Shown piece by piece: positions 33,406 to 42,065 of a stretch of 64,000 bases of DNA. The stretch comes from Baekduia alba. Lineage in GTDB: Bacteria; Actinomycetota; Thermoleophilia; Solirubrobacterales; Solirubrobacteraceae. A program made the position numbers and the translations under genes. The stretch's first letter is position 1, and every line of letters starts with the position of its first letter. The notes under the pieces are model-generated. The model worked only from the letters and a program-made list of their open reading frames with translations. It had not been told where the DNA came from and ran no database searches. The stretch is taken from assembly GCF_028416635.1 (NCBI RefSeq), contig NZ_CP114013.1, forward strand, positions 3,100,001-3,164,000, given 5' to 3'.

Positions 33406-33803
33406 CTCCCGACGTTGCTCGCGGCGCGCTCGGAGATGAAGCCGACCAGGTCGCCGAAGCGGTCCTTGAGGAAGTGGCGCGTCGCGCCGGCCTGGGCGAA
33501 CTGACGCTCGGCCCCCGGCACGGCGGTGAACGCCACGACCTCGACGTCGGCCAGCAGCGCCTTGAGCTCGCGGGTCGTGGTCACGCCGTCCATCCCCGGC
33601 ATGTTCTGGTCGACGACCGCGAGGTCGGGCGGGTCGGCCGCCGCGACGGCCAGCGCCTCCTCGCCCCCGGACGCCTCGAGCACGAGGACGTCGCCGTTGT
33701 CGCTCAGCATCGCCCGCAGCAGCGCACGGATGTCCGGCGCGTCGTCGACAACGAGGACACGGAGGACGCGGGACTGAGACGTGGGGCCCACAGACTTGGT
33801 CAT
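33402..33803 (-). CDS. Stand-alone response-regulator receiver
   Basis: A 133-residue single-domain receiver. Acidic pocket in VLVVDDAPDIRALLRAML, phospho-acceptor Asp in DLAVVDQNMPGMDG near 67, switch Thr in VVAFTAVPG and conserved Lys in TRHFLKDRFGDLVG. There is no output domain, so it acts by protein contact, e.g. on the adjacent kinase, an anti-sigma switch or one of the LAL regulators in this block. ATG 33803 (MTKSVGPTSQSRVLRVL) is chosen; upstream codons are low complexity. First gene of the pair with the PAS kinase. Confidence 0.92.
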   Translation of the reverse strand: MTKSVGPTSQSRVLRVLVVDDAPDIRALLRAMLSDNGDVLVLEASGGEEALAVAAADPPDLAVVDQNMPGMDGVTTTRELKALLADVEVVAFTAVPGAERQFAQAGATRHFLKDRFGDLVGFISERAASNVGR

Positions 33804-33908
33804 CGGCTCCCGGCGCGCCGGACTAGAGGGTGGCGTGCGCCGCGCGACGAGACTTCGCAACCTACCGGGCGCGGCCGACGTCGGCGGCGTCAGCCCCCGG
33901 ACCCTCGT

Positions 33909-34493
33909 TCACGCCAGGATGCGGGCCTTCTCGGCCGCCAGCTCGTCGTCGGTCAGCAGCCCCTGCTCGCGCAGCTTCGCGAGCCGCTCGAGCTGGGCGA
34001 TGCGGTCGCCCTCGCCGCTGGCCGCCGGCGGTGGCGCCTGCACCACCACCTCCTGAGGCGGCGGCGCGCCCTCCACGCTCTGCGCGTAGCGCAGGTGCTG
34101 GGCCTGGCTGACGGCGGTCGCCGTGCCGGCGAGGACCGCGCCGCCCGCCTCGCGGATGGCGCCGAGCAGCCGCAGCGCCCAGCGGTCCTCCCAGACGACG
34201 AGCGCGACGGCCGAGCCGGGTCGCAGGCCCGCCGCCACCTCCTCGACGTCGTCCTCGTTGAGCAGGGCGCCGACCCCGGCGCCCATCTGGCGGAAGCCCG
34301 CCAGCTCGCCCGGGTCGAGCTCGTCGAGCTCGAAGGCCTCCACGCCGCCGTCGTCGTCCTTGCGGACGAAGACGAGGTCGCGCACACTTACGACGTCGGC
34401 CTCGACCAGCTCGTCGAACGCCGCGGCGATCGCGCCCGTGAAGCGGCCGTCGACGAACTCGATCACCGCCACCTGCAGAGGTCCGTTGTCCAT
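33909..34493 (-). CDS. DUF6325/DUF1269-like protein with SHOCT tail
   Basis: A 194-residue protein of a family found widely in actinobacteria beside stress genes; function unknown. N-terminal ferredoxin-like core (about 5-105): LQVAVIEFVDGRFTGAIAAA, VSVRDLVFVRKDDDGG, GSAVALVVWEDRWALRLLGA, resembling DUF6325 and DUF1269 proteins. After a Pro/Gln linker the C-terminus is a SHOCT motif (about 165-194: RIAQLERLAKLREQGLLTDD then ELAAEKARIL), usually an oligomerisation or tethering module. ATG 34493 follows a shared palindromic promoter by 32 bases. Divergent from two small paralogues. Confidence 0.8.
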   Translation of the reverse strand: MDNGPLQVAVIEFVDGRFTGAIAAAFDELVEADVVSVRDLVFVRKDDDGGVEAFELDELDPGELAGFRQMGAGVGALLNEDDVEEVAAGLRPGSAVALVVWEDRWALRLLGAIREAGGAVLAGTATAVSQAQHLRYAQSVEGAPPPQEVVVQAPPPAASGEGDRIAQLERLAKLREQGLLTDDELAAEKARILA

Positions 34494-34524
34494 GGCGCGT
34501 TGCTCGTGGCCGGCCGAGTGAGAC

Positions 34525-34549
34525 GGCGTCACCCGCCGTGGGTGACGCC
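34525..34549. promoter_or_regulatory. Palindrome GGCGTCACCC-N5-GGGTGACGCC
   Basis: Perfect 10-bp inverted repeat (34525-34534 and 34540-34549) with a 5-base centre, placed symmetrically in a divergent promoter region: 32 bases from the DUF6325 ATG on one side and 34 bases from the proposed GTG (34583) on the other. The 8-base core CGTCACCC-N5-GGGTGACG recurs at 43294-43314. A dimeric regulator site is the simplest reading. Confidence 0.7.
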
Positions 34550-34582
34550 GAGCCACCCCCCGCCGCGGGAGCGTCACCGATC

Positions 34583-34801
34583 GTGACCGCATACGAGATC
34601 AGCGTGCTGGGGCGGGTCGACGCGGCGCTCCTCGCCGACCTCGAGCAGCTGGAGGCGGTGCGGCAGCCCACGGTCACGGTGCTGCGCGGGACGCTCTCGG
34701 ATCCGGGCGAGCTGCGCACGGTTCTGGCACGACTGCAGGACCGCGGCCTGGAGCTCGTGGAGATCCGCCAGCTCGACGCCGACGACGGCGACCCGGAGTG
34801 A
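34583..34801 (+). CDS. Small acidic protein, paralogue of the next gene
   Basis: A 72-residue protein of unknown family. It shares its plan with the next gene: a strand YEISVLGRVDAALLADLEQL, the core TVTVLRGTLSDPGELRTVLA and RLQDRGLELVEIRQLDA (beta-alpha-beta-alpha-beta pattern). GTG 34583 is preferred to GTG 34538 because the latter lies inside the palindrome and would add a Pro/Ala-rich head. No signal peptide, cysteine or catalytic motif. GTGA overlap with the downstream paralogue. Confidence 0.7.
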   Translation: MTAYEISVLGRVDAALLADLEQLEAVRQPTVTVLRGTLSDPGELRTVLARLQDRGLELVEIRQLDADDGDPE

Positions 34802-35031
34802 CCGAGGGCATGGACGCGGGCGATTACGAGTTCCGAGTCCGAGGGCGACTCGACGACGCGCGCGCGAAGCGGCTGCAGGAATTCAACGGCGACCTGGAGG
34901 CGGCCGAGACCGTCCTGCGCGGGCGCCTGGCCGACCAGTCCGAGCTGCAGGGGACGCTGGCGCGCCTGCAGGAGCAGGGCCTCGAGCTGCTGGAGGTCAA
35001 GCGGATCAGCCGCGGTCGCCGGGATCGGTGA
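34798..35031 (+). CDS. Small protein, paralogue of the previous gene
   Basis: A 77-residue protein that aligns along its length with the preceding one: DYEFRVRGRLDDARAKRLQE, then TVLRGRLADQSELQGTLARL and QEQGLELLEVKRISRGRRDR. Conserved positions are YE(I/F)xVxGR(V/L)D, VLRGxLxDxxEL and LA(R)LQxxGLELxE(I/V). Its basic C-terminus overlaps the end of the LAL gene on the other strand by 26 bases. Function unknown; tandem pairing suggests a heterodimer. Confidence 0.75.
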   Translation: MTEGMDAGDYEFRVRGRLDDARAKRLQEFNGDLEAAETVLRGRLADQSELQGTLARLQEQGLELLEVKRISRGRRDR

Positions 35032-37735
35032 GCCGGCCCGGCGCGACGAGCCCGAGCTCCCGCGCGCGGCGGACCGCGTCGCGGCGGCCGCGGGCGTCGA
35101 GCTTGCGGTAGATGCTCTTGAGGTGGCTCTTGACCGTGTTGACGGTCACGAACAGCTCGGCCGCGATCTCGCCGGCGGTGAGCATCGTCGGGAGGTAGCG
35201 CAGGACGGCCAGCTCGCGCTCGCTGAGCTCGTCGCGCAGCGGCATGACGTCGGCGGTCGCCGCGCCGGCCGAGCCGGAGGCGGCCAGCTCCTGGACCTCG
35301 CCGATCAGCGAGCGGTGGCTGGTGCCGAAGCGCAGCAGGTGCGCGAAGACGGGATCGAGCCCGGGCGTGGTGTCGGCGAGGCCGAGCCGGAGGCCTTCGG
35401 GCTCGGCGAGCTCCAGCGCGCGCTCGGTCAGCTCGGCGGCCGCGTGGCGCTCCTGCTGGACCTCCGCCGCGGCCGCGGCGACGGCCAAGGCAGCGACCGC
35501 GTCGCAGCCGGCCACGTCGGCGCGGTCGACGACGGCGCGGGCCCGGAGCAGCGCGCCCGCCGGGTCGCCGGCGGCCAGCTCGGCGCGGGCCAGCGCGACG
35601 GCCAGCGGCGCCTGCTGGGCGAGCTCGTCGTCGTCCTCGGCCGCGGCGACGTCGGACCGCAGCGTCGCGGCCGCGGCGGCCGTGCGGGTCAGCAGCCGCG
35701 CGTGGGCGGCGCGGGCGTGCATGCGCGCGGCGGCCGGCGGGACCCAGTCGTCGAGCAGCAGGTCGAGCGCGGCGAGCACGGCGACCGCGCCCTCGTGGTC
35801 GTCGGCGGCCAGGAGTCGGCTGCGCACGAGCAGCAGCCCGAGCGCCGTAAGTCGATCGGGCAGCGCGCCGCCGGCGATCGACGCGTGCGCGGCGCGGTCC
35901 AGCTCACTCGCGGCGAGCAGCGTGTTGCCGGACTCCGCCGCGGCGAGCGCGCGGGCCAGGTGGGCGGGCGTGAGCGCCGGCTCGCAGCCCTCGCCGCGCC
36001 GATCCAGCAGCGCGTCGGCCGCGAGGGTCGCCTGGCGCAGCCGCCCGTCCTGCGCGCACAGCCACGCGCGCTCGGCGCCGGCCGCGTGCTCGACAGGGGC
36101 CGCGCCGGCCTGCTGGGCCAGCTCGGCGGCCCGGCGCAGCTCGCCTTCGGCGGTCGCGTCGCCCGCGGCAGCCTGCAGGCGGCCGAGCTCGAGGTGAGCG
36201 AGCGCGCGGGCGACCCGGTCGCGGTGCGCGTCGTCGCAGGTGATCGCGGCGGCCACCGCGCGCTCGCGCAGGCCGGCGGCGGCGTCACCGCCGCGGCGGG
36301 CGCGCTCGAGGCGCAGCAGCGAGAGGTCGCGCGTGAGCAGCGCGCGCCGCCGGCCCGACAGGCCGGCGCGCTGGCCCGCCGCGGTGCGCATCAGGGCGGC
36401 GGCGCGCTCGCCGTCGCCTTCGTCGAGGCTGCGCGCCGCCGCGACGAGCGCCACGTGCGGGCGGCGCTCCAGCGCGTCGGCCGAAAGCTGTCCTACAACC
36501 TGGTCGAGCGTCGCCCCCGCCCCGTCGAGCCGCAGCTCGATCCAGTGCTCGGCCAGGACGCTCTCGGCCAGGTCCCAGTCGCCGCCCCGCGCCGCGTGGC
36601 GGACGGCGTCGGCGGGTCGCTCGGCCTCGGCGTACCACGCGGCGGCGCGGCGGTGCTGCTCGGCGACCGCCTCGGCGCCGCGGCACGCCAGCTGCGAGCG
36701 CAGCAGCTCGGCGAAGAGCCCGTGGTAGCGGAACCAGCGGTTGTGGCGGTCGACCGGCACGACGAAGGCGTTGGCCCTGACCAGCGCGGCGAGCGTGTCG
36801 TGGCCGCCGGTCGCGCCGGTCAGCGCGTCGGCCAGCGGGCCGCTGACGCGGTCGACGACCGAGGTCCGCAGGAGCAGCTCGCGCACGTCGGGCGGCTGGC
36901 GGCTGAGGACTTCCTCGATGAGGAAGCCGACGATCGCGCGGTCGTCGCCGGCGAAGTCGGCGACGAGCGCGCCGGGGTCGGGATGGCCGGCGAGCGACAG
37001 GGCGGCGAGGCGAAGTCCCGCCGCCCAGCCCTCGGTGCGCGCGACCAGCTGGCCGAGGTCCTCCTCGGCCAGGTGCACGTCGTGCCCCGCGAGGAGCTGG
37101 GCGGCCTCCGGTGCGGTGAAGGCGAGGTCGGCGCCGCGCAGCTCGGCCAGCTCGCCGGAGACGCGCAGGCGGTGCAGCGGCAGGTCGGGGTCGTGGCGCG
37201 TGCTGAGCACGAGGCGCAGCCGCGAGGGCCGGCGGACGAGCGTCGCGAGGACGGCGGCGAGCACGGGGCCGTCGGCGTCCTGGAGGTCGTCGAGCACGAC
37301 GACCAGCGGCGCCCGGCCGGGCTTGGCCTCGGCCGCGCTGAGCAGCCGCTCGGCGACGCGCTCGGGCGTCGCGGGCGCGGCGCCGCGCAGCGTGCCGGGG
37401 CCGAGCGCCGCGACCAGCCGCGCCCACAGGCCCGGCAGTGCGACGGCGTCACGGTCGAGGCTGACCCACGCCGCCGCTGCCGACCCGGAGTGCTCGCGGG
37501 CATCGAGCCACGCCGCGAGGAGCATGGTCTTGCCCGCGCCGGGCGGCGCGGCGACGAGGGTGACCGGCCGGTCGACGGCCTGGTCCAGGCGCTGGTGGAG
37601 GCGCGCACGGACCACCGTCCCGGCGGCCGGTCGCGGGAGTCGGTCCCCGGGGCGTGGCGCCGCGCGACGCCGCGAGCGTCCGGGCTCACGGGGCGCGGTG
37701 GGGGTGCGGGACCCTGGGTCCTTCGGCTCTCGCAT
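35006..37735 (-). CDS. LAL-type (MalT-like) LuxR family regulator 1
   Basis: A 909-residue large ATP-binding LuxR regulator. Arg/Pro-rich head (1-40), NTPase with Walker A VAAPPGAGKTMLLAAWLDA near 65, Walker B LVVVLDDLQDAD near 150 and the MalT-like LRLVLSTRHDPDLPLHRLRV segment; WFRYHGLFAELLRSQL near 335; a long Ala-rich TPR-like helical array (about 380-830); C-terminal HTH (about 845-905): LSERELAVLRYLPTMLTAGE, VNTVKSHLKSIYRKL. ATP and ligand-dependent activators of this class bind palindromic sites. Starts at ATG 37735 or GTG 37750. Immediately follows a second LAL gene on the same strand. Confidence 0.95.
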   Translation of the reverse strand: MREPKDPGSRTPTAPREPGRSRRRAAPRPGDRLPRPAAGTVVRARLHQRLDQAVDRPVTLVAAPPGAGKTMLLAAWLDAREHSGSAAAAWVSLDRDAVALPGLWARLVAALGPGTLRGAAPATPERVAERLLSAAEAKPGRAPLVVVLDDLQDADGPVLAAVLATLVRRPSRLRLVLSTRHDPDLPLHRLRVSGELAELRGADLAFTAPEAAQLLAGHDVHLAEEDLGQLVARTEGWAAGLRLAALSLAGHPDPGALVADFAGDDRAIVGFLIEEVLSRQPPDVRELLLRTSVVDRVSGPLADALTGATGGHDTLAALVRANAFVVPVDRHNRWFRYHGLFAELLRSQLACRGAEAVAEQHRRAAAWYAEAERPADAVRHAARGGDWDLAESVLAEHWIELRLDGAGATLDQVVGQLSADALERRPHVALVAAARSLDEGDGERAAALMRTAAGQRAGLSGRRRALLTRDLSLLRLERARRGGDAAAGLRERAVAAAITCDDAHRDRVARALAHLELGRLQAAAGDATAEGELRRAAELAQQAGAAPVEHAAGAERAWLCAQDGRLRQATLAADALLDRRGEGCEPALTPAHLARALAAAESGNTLLAASELDRAAHASIAGGALPDRLTALGLLLVRSRLLAADDHEGAVAVLAALDLLLDDWVPPAAARMHARAAHARLLTRTAAAAATLRSDVAAAEDDDELAQQAPLAVALARAELAAGDPAGALLRARAVVDRADVAGCDAVAALAVAAAAAEVQQERHAAAELTERALELAEPEGLRLGLADTTPGLDPVFAHLLRFGTSHRSLIGEVQELAASGSAGAATADVMPLRDELSERELAVLRYLPTMLTAGEIAAELFVTVNTVKSHLKSIYRKLDARGRRDAVRRARELGLVAPGRLTDPGDRG

Positions 37736-37800
37736 TCGCGCCCGATTCACTCAGCTTCCCTCTCCGGCCGCGTCATCCAAAAGGGATGATTTACCTACCG

Positions 37801-37823
37801 AAAACCGGTGAGCGCCCGGTTTT
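37801..37823 (-). terminator. Hairpin between the two LAL genes
   Basis: Inverted repeat AAAACCGG (37801-37808) and CCGGTTTT (37816-37823), loop of 7, in the 107-bp gap between the second LAL stop (37843) and the first LAL start. Read on the minus strand it ends in UUUU, so it can act as an intrinsic terminator for LAL 2. A 10-base repeat TTTTGCAGCG follows twice. This gap is notably AT-rich and probably also carries the LAL 1 promoter. Confidence 0.5.
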
Positions 37824-37842
37824 GCAGCGCTTTTGCAGCGAT

Positions 37843-40308
37843 TTACGCGTCTTCGGGGCTGAGTAGGCGCAGATCGCGGGCCCGGCGCACCGCTTCGCGG
37901 CGCCCGCTGACGCCGAGCTTCGCGTAGATGTGGCGCAAGTGCGTTCGCACCGTCGCCTCCGACACGATCAGCGCGTCGGCGATGTCGGTCGCGGTCATCG
38001 CCGCGGGCAGGAAGCCCAGCACGACGCGCTCGCGGTCGGTCAGGGGTGCCCGCAGCTCGCCTTCGGGCGCCGGTCGTGCGCCGCCGATCCGGTCCAGCAG
38101 CTCGACGACGAACCCCGCGTGCGCGGTCCCGTGGGCCTGGTGCGCGCGCAGCAGCGGCCCGATCCGCACGCTCTCGTCGGCGAACGGCCGCCGCATCCCT
38201 TCGGGCTCGGCGACCGCGAGCGCCTGCTCCAGCGACGCGTGGGCCTGGTCGTCGTCGCCGAGCTGGCCGAGCGCGACCGCGTGCAGGACCAGCAGCCAGA
38301 TCCGCAGCGAGGCGACGCTCGACGCGTCGTGTGCCAGCCACGGCCCGACGGCCGCGAGCGCGCCGTCGGGCGCGCCGGCGCGCAGCTGCCTGCTCGCGTA
38401 GGTGATCGCGACGGTCGGATCGAGCGCGGGGTCCAGCCGGTCCAGCACACGGCGCGCCTCGGCCACGCGGCCGTCGCGCTCCAGCAGCCGGCCGCGATAG
38501 ATCTCCAGCGCCGTCGCGTAGACGCCCGGGTAGGCGGCGCGACGCGCGATGTCGCGCGCCTCGGCCAACCGGGCCGACGCGGCGTCGTCGTCGCCGAGCG
38601 CGTCGAGCGTCGCGATCTCCCAGAACAGCACGTCGAGCCACAGCGTCAGGTCGTCGGTGCCGCCGGCGGCGGCGCGGGCGCGCGCCGCCCAGGCGCGCGC
38701 GTCGACGATGTCGTCGCGCAGCAGCGCGACCTCGGAACGGGCCAGCGCGGCGCGGACGCGGGCGTCGCGCGGCGCGGCGATCGTCCCGGCGGTCGCGGCC
38801 TCGGCCAGGCGCGTGGCGTCGCGCAGCCGGCCGGCCGACGCGCTGAGCAGGGCCAGGCCGGCGCGGGCCCGCGCGGTCAGCGCCGGTCGGCCGGCGCCTT
38901 CGGCCAGGCTGATCGCGAGCTGGAGGTGCTCCTCTCCCGCCGCCAGGTCGTTGAGGTCGTGGTCGAGCAGCCCGAGCTCGAGGAACGCCAGCGCGCGCCG
39001 CCCGCGGTCCGCGTCGCCGCCGACCGGCAGGGCCTCGGCGGCGGCGGCCAGCGCCGCGCGGTCGCCGCGCCGGCGATGGCGCAGCAGCACCGCGACCGCG
39101 AGGACGTCGCCGGGCACCGCGCCGGCGTCCGGTGCGGCGTCGAGGTCGAGGACCTGCTCAGCGGTCGCGAGGTCGCCGGCGACCAGGAGCCCGAGCGCGG
39201 CGGCCGCCCGGCCGGCGGGCGTCGCGCGCGGCAGGGCGGCGAGCGCCGCCGGCGACGGCCGGTCCAGCACGCCTTCGAGCAGCAGCTCGACCGCGTGCGC
39301 GGCCAGCAGGTCGTCCTCCATCGCGGCGTCGACGACCGCCGACGGCGGCCCGGTGGGCGGCAGCGCGCCCGTCGTCCCGGCGCCGAGGTGGCGCCGCAGA
39401 CGGCGGCGCAGCTCGTTGACCGTCGAGGGGTCGCGGGCGGAGAGCTCGCGGCGGGCGACCTGGGCGAACAGCCGGTGGAAGCGCAGCGCGTCGCCGTCCC
39501 CCGCGGGCCGCACGAACAGCCGGCGCAGGCGCAGCGTCTGCAGGAGGGCGGCCGCCCCGCCGCTGGGCCGGGCGAGCAGCTCGGCGATGACCTCGTCGAC
39601 CTCGTCGGCCAGCGCCAGGCGCAGCGCGGCGGAGATCAGGTCCTCGGGCACGTCGGCCAGCGCCGGGCCGAGCACGTAGTCGCGCAGCGGGCCGGTGTCG
39701 GCGTCCAGGACCTGCGGGCCGACGAGCGCCGCCAGCCGCACCGCGGCCGCCCAGCCGTCGGTACGCCAGGTCAGGTCCGCCGCGTCGGCGTCGCGCAGCG
39801 GCCGCCCCCAGCGCGCGAACGCGTCGGCGACGTCGGCGGCCGACCAGGCGAGGTCCTCGCCGCTCAGCTCCTCGACGGGGCCGGTGCGCCGCAGCTCGAT
39901 CAGGCAGAGCCCGGGATCGCGGCGGCCGGAGAGGACGACGCCGAGCCCGCGCCCGCGGTCGACCAGCGCGTCGCCGAGCAGCCCGAGGTAGGCGGGCGGC
40001 AGGCGATCGGCATGGTCGACGAGCAGGACGGCCTCGGTCCCGGCCGCGTGCTCGCGCACCGACCGCAGCCCGGCCGCCCAGGTGCGCGGCGCGGCGCCGT
40101 CGACCGCGACGACGGGCAGCCGCGCCGGCGCGGCGGCGCGCCACTGGGCCAGCACCTCGGTCTTGCCGGTGCCCGGCTCGGCCGCCAGCACGGCGATCCC
40201 GCCGGCACCCACCGCCTCGCCGAGGCGGGCGACGAGGTCGGTGCGCGCGATGGGCGCGCGGTGCAGCGAGATCGCTGAGCCTTCGGTCGCCGAGTGGATG
40301 TCGCCCAT
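37843..40308 (-). CDS. LAL-type (MalT-like) LuxR family regulator 2
   Basis: An 821-residue LAL regulator, paralogous in plan to its neighbour. Walker A LAAEPGTGKTEVLAQWRAAA near 40, Walker B AVLLVDHADRLPP near 90, GVVLSGRRDPGLCLIELRRT near 120, LRFHRLFAQVARREL near 285, TPR-like helices to about 745, then HTH (about 755-815): LTDRERVVLGFLPAAMTATD, SEATVRTHLRHIYAKLGVSG. It lacks the long basic head of LAL 1. ATG 40308 (MGDIHSATEGSAISLHRAPI) chosen; the frame runs far upstream as a shadow. Targets unknown; the shared palindrome around this block is a candidate. Confidence 0.95.
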   Translation of the reverse strand: MGDIHSATEGSAISLHRAPIARTDLVARLGEAVGAGGIAVLAAEPGTGKTEVLAQWRAAAPARLPVVAVDGAAPRTWAAGLRSVREHAAGTEAVLLVDHADRLPPAYLGLLGDALVDRGRGLGVVLSGRRDPGLCLIELRRTGPVEELSGEDLAWSAADVADAFARWGRPLRDADAADLTWRTDGWAAAVRLAALVGPQVLDADTGPLRDYVLGPALADVPEDLISAALRLALADEVDEVIAELLARPSGGAAALLQTLRLRRLFVRPAGDGDALRFHRLFAQVARRELSARDPSTVNELRRRLRRHLGAGTTGALPPTGPPSAVVDAAMEDDLLAAHAVELLLEGVLDRPSPAALAALPRATPAGRAAAALGLLVAGDLATAEQVLDLDAAPDAGAVPGDVLAVAVLLRHRRRGDRAALAAAAEALPVGGDADRGRRALAFLELGLLDHDLNDLAAGEEHLQLAISLAEGAGRPALTARARAGLALLSASAGRLRDATRLAEAATAGTIAAPRDARVRAALARSEVALLRDDIVDARAWAARARAAAGGTDDLTLWLDVLFWEIATLDALGDDDAASARLAEARDIARRAAYPGVYATALEIYRGRLLERDGRVAEARRVLDRLDPALDPTVAITYASRQLRAGAPDGALAAVGPWLAHDASSVASLRIWLLVLHAVALGQLGDDDQAHASLEQALAVAEPEGMRRPFADESVRIGPLLRAHQAHGTAHAGFVVELLDRIGGARPAPEGELRAPLTDRERVVLGFLPAAMTATDIADALIVSEATVRTHLRHIYAKLGVSGRREAVRRARDLRLLSPEDA

Positions 40309-40364
40309 GATCTCCCAGCCACGGGGGCGAATTCCAGCGCCGATCACATCCTGTCGCGTTTTGC

Positions 40365-42062
40365 CTATCCGTTCTTCTGCACGAAGGCGCTCGCGGCGTC
40401 GACCGCGTCCTGGATCGTCGGGTGGACGCGGGCGACGTCGCCTTCGGCGCCCGTGCGCCGCAGGACGTCGCGGACCCGTCCGACGTCGCGCGCGAGCAGC
40501 AGCCGGGCTCCGCGGCGCTCGAGGTCGGCGCCGACCTCCTCCAGCCGCTGCGCCGCGGTGAGGTCGATGAACGGCATCGCCTCGCCGTCGAGCACGATCG
40601 CGTGGATCCCGGGCATCGCGGCGGCGCTCAGGATGCGCTTGCGCACGGCGTCGGCGTTGGCGAAGAACAGGCCGCTCTCGATGCGCAGGACCACGACGCC
40701 GTCGGGCGAGCGGTTCTCGGGATGGCGCCGCAGGTCGCCGTACTGGCCGTCGCTGCCGGGCACGAGCCCGAGCTGGGCGATGTGCGGCGTCGCCGCGCGG
40801 TAGAGCAGCAGCAGCAGCGAGACGCCGATCCCGATGAACAGCCCGGGGAGCGTGTCGAAGACCAGGACGCCGAGCATCGCGGCGACGGCCGCCAGGAAGT
40901 CCGGGCGCGCCGCGAGCGCGAAGCGGCCCACCGTCCGCCCGGCGAAGACGCGGCGCATCCGCGCGATCGCCGGCAGGTCGACCAGCTCGATCACGGCGGC
41001 GATGACGACGGCGGCCAGCGTCGCCTCCGGCAGCGACTCGAACAGGCCGGTGAGCAGCAGCAGCGTGACCACCGTCAGCACCGCGACGATCAGCCCCGAC
41101 AGCTGCGTGTGCGCCCCGGCCGATCCATTGACCGCGGTCTTGGACAGGCTGCCGTTGACGACCATGCCGCTGCTCAGGCCCGACGTGAGGTTCGCCGCGC
41201 CCAGCCCCAGCAGCTCGCGGTTCGCGTCGATCTCGTAGTGCTCGCGCTGCGCGTAGGTGCGCGCCGCCCCGAGCCCTTCGGCGAACCCCACCAACATGAC
41301 GCCGACGCTCCCGGCGACCAGCGCCCCGATGTCGTGCCAGCTCACGTCGGGCGCGCCGAACGCCGGCAGGCCCGCGTCGATGTGGCCGACGATCTCGAGG
41401 CCGTGGTCGTCGAGGCTCAGCGCCTCGACCGCCACCACGCCGAGCGCGACGACCACGAGCGACGCCGGCACCGCCGGGACCAGCCGCTTGAGCGCGAGCA
41501 CCACCGCCAGCGAGCCCAGGCCGACGCACGCCGTCAGCGGGTCGACGTCGCCGAACTGCTTGATCACGCCCCACGCCTGCTCGAAGAAGTCGCCGCTCTC
41601 CTTGTCGACGCCGAGCAGCTTGGGGACCTGGCCGACGATGATCGTCAGCGCCAGCCCCACGATGAAGCCCTTGATCACCGGCTCGGAGATGAAGCTGGCC
41701 AGGAAGCCGAGCCGCGCGAGCCCGGCGAAGAGCGCGACCGCGCCGGTCGTGAGCGCCAGCGCCGCGGTCATCGCGACGAAGTGGTGGCCCGAGCCGGCGA
41801 CGAGCGCGCCGACGGTCGCCGCGCTCAGCGCCGCGGTCGCCGACATCGGGCCGACGACGAGGTGGCGCGAGCTGCCGAACATCGCGTACAGCAGCAGCGC
41901 GGGCGGCGCCGCGTACAGGCCGACGACCGGCGAGACGCCCGCGATCGTCGCGTAGGCCAGCGCCTCCGGGACCAGGACGGCCCAGACCGTCAGCCCCGCG
42001 ATCAGGTCGCCGCGCAGCCAGCCACGGCGGTAGCCGTGCAGCGACCCGAACAGGAATCCCAC
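40365..42062 (-). CDS. SulP family anion transporter with STAS domain
   Basis: A 565-residue SulP/SLC26-type permease for sulfate, bicarbonate or other anions. About 12-14 membrane helices from residue 20 to 400 with typical TVWAVLVPEALAYATIAGVS, VGLYAAPPALLLYAMFGSSR, VVGPMSATAALSAATVGALV and NLTSGLSSGMVVNGSLSKTA. A cytoplasmic STAS domain follows (about 430-555: GVVVLRIESGLFFANADAVR, AIVLDGEAMPFIDLTAAQRL). Substrate not decidable. Stop/start spacing to the GAP gene upstream is 3 bp, so the two are co-transcribed with DUF1269. Confidence 0.95.
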   Translation of the reverse strand: MGFLFGSLHGYRRGWLRGDLIAGLTVWAVLVPEALAYATIAGVSPVVGLYAAPPALLLYAMFGSSRHLVVGPMSATAALSAATVGALVAGSGHHFVAMTAALALTTGAVALFAGLARLGFLASFISEPVIKGFIVGLALTIIVGQVPKLLGVDKESGDFFEQAWGVIKQFGDVDPLTACVGLGSLAVVLALKRLVPAVPASLVVVALGVVAVEALSLDDHGLEIVGHIDAGLPAFGAPDVSWHDIGALVAGSVGVMLVGFAEGLGAARTYAQREHYEIDANRELLGLGAANLTSGLSSGMVVNGSLSKTAVNGSAGAHTQLSGLIVAVLTVVTLLLLTGLFESLPEATLAAVVIAAVIELVDLPAIARMRRVFAGRTVGRFALAARPDFLAAVAAMLGVLVFDTLPGLFIGIGVSLLLLLYRAATPHIAQLGLVPGSDGQYGDLRRHPENRSPDGVVVLRIESGLFFANADAVRKRILSAAAMPGIHAIVLDGEAMPFIDLTAAQRLEEVGADLERRGARLLLARDVGRVRDVLRRTGAEGDVARVHPTIQDAVDAASAFVQKNG

Positions 42063-42065
42063 CGA

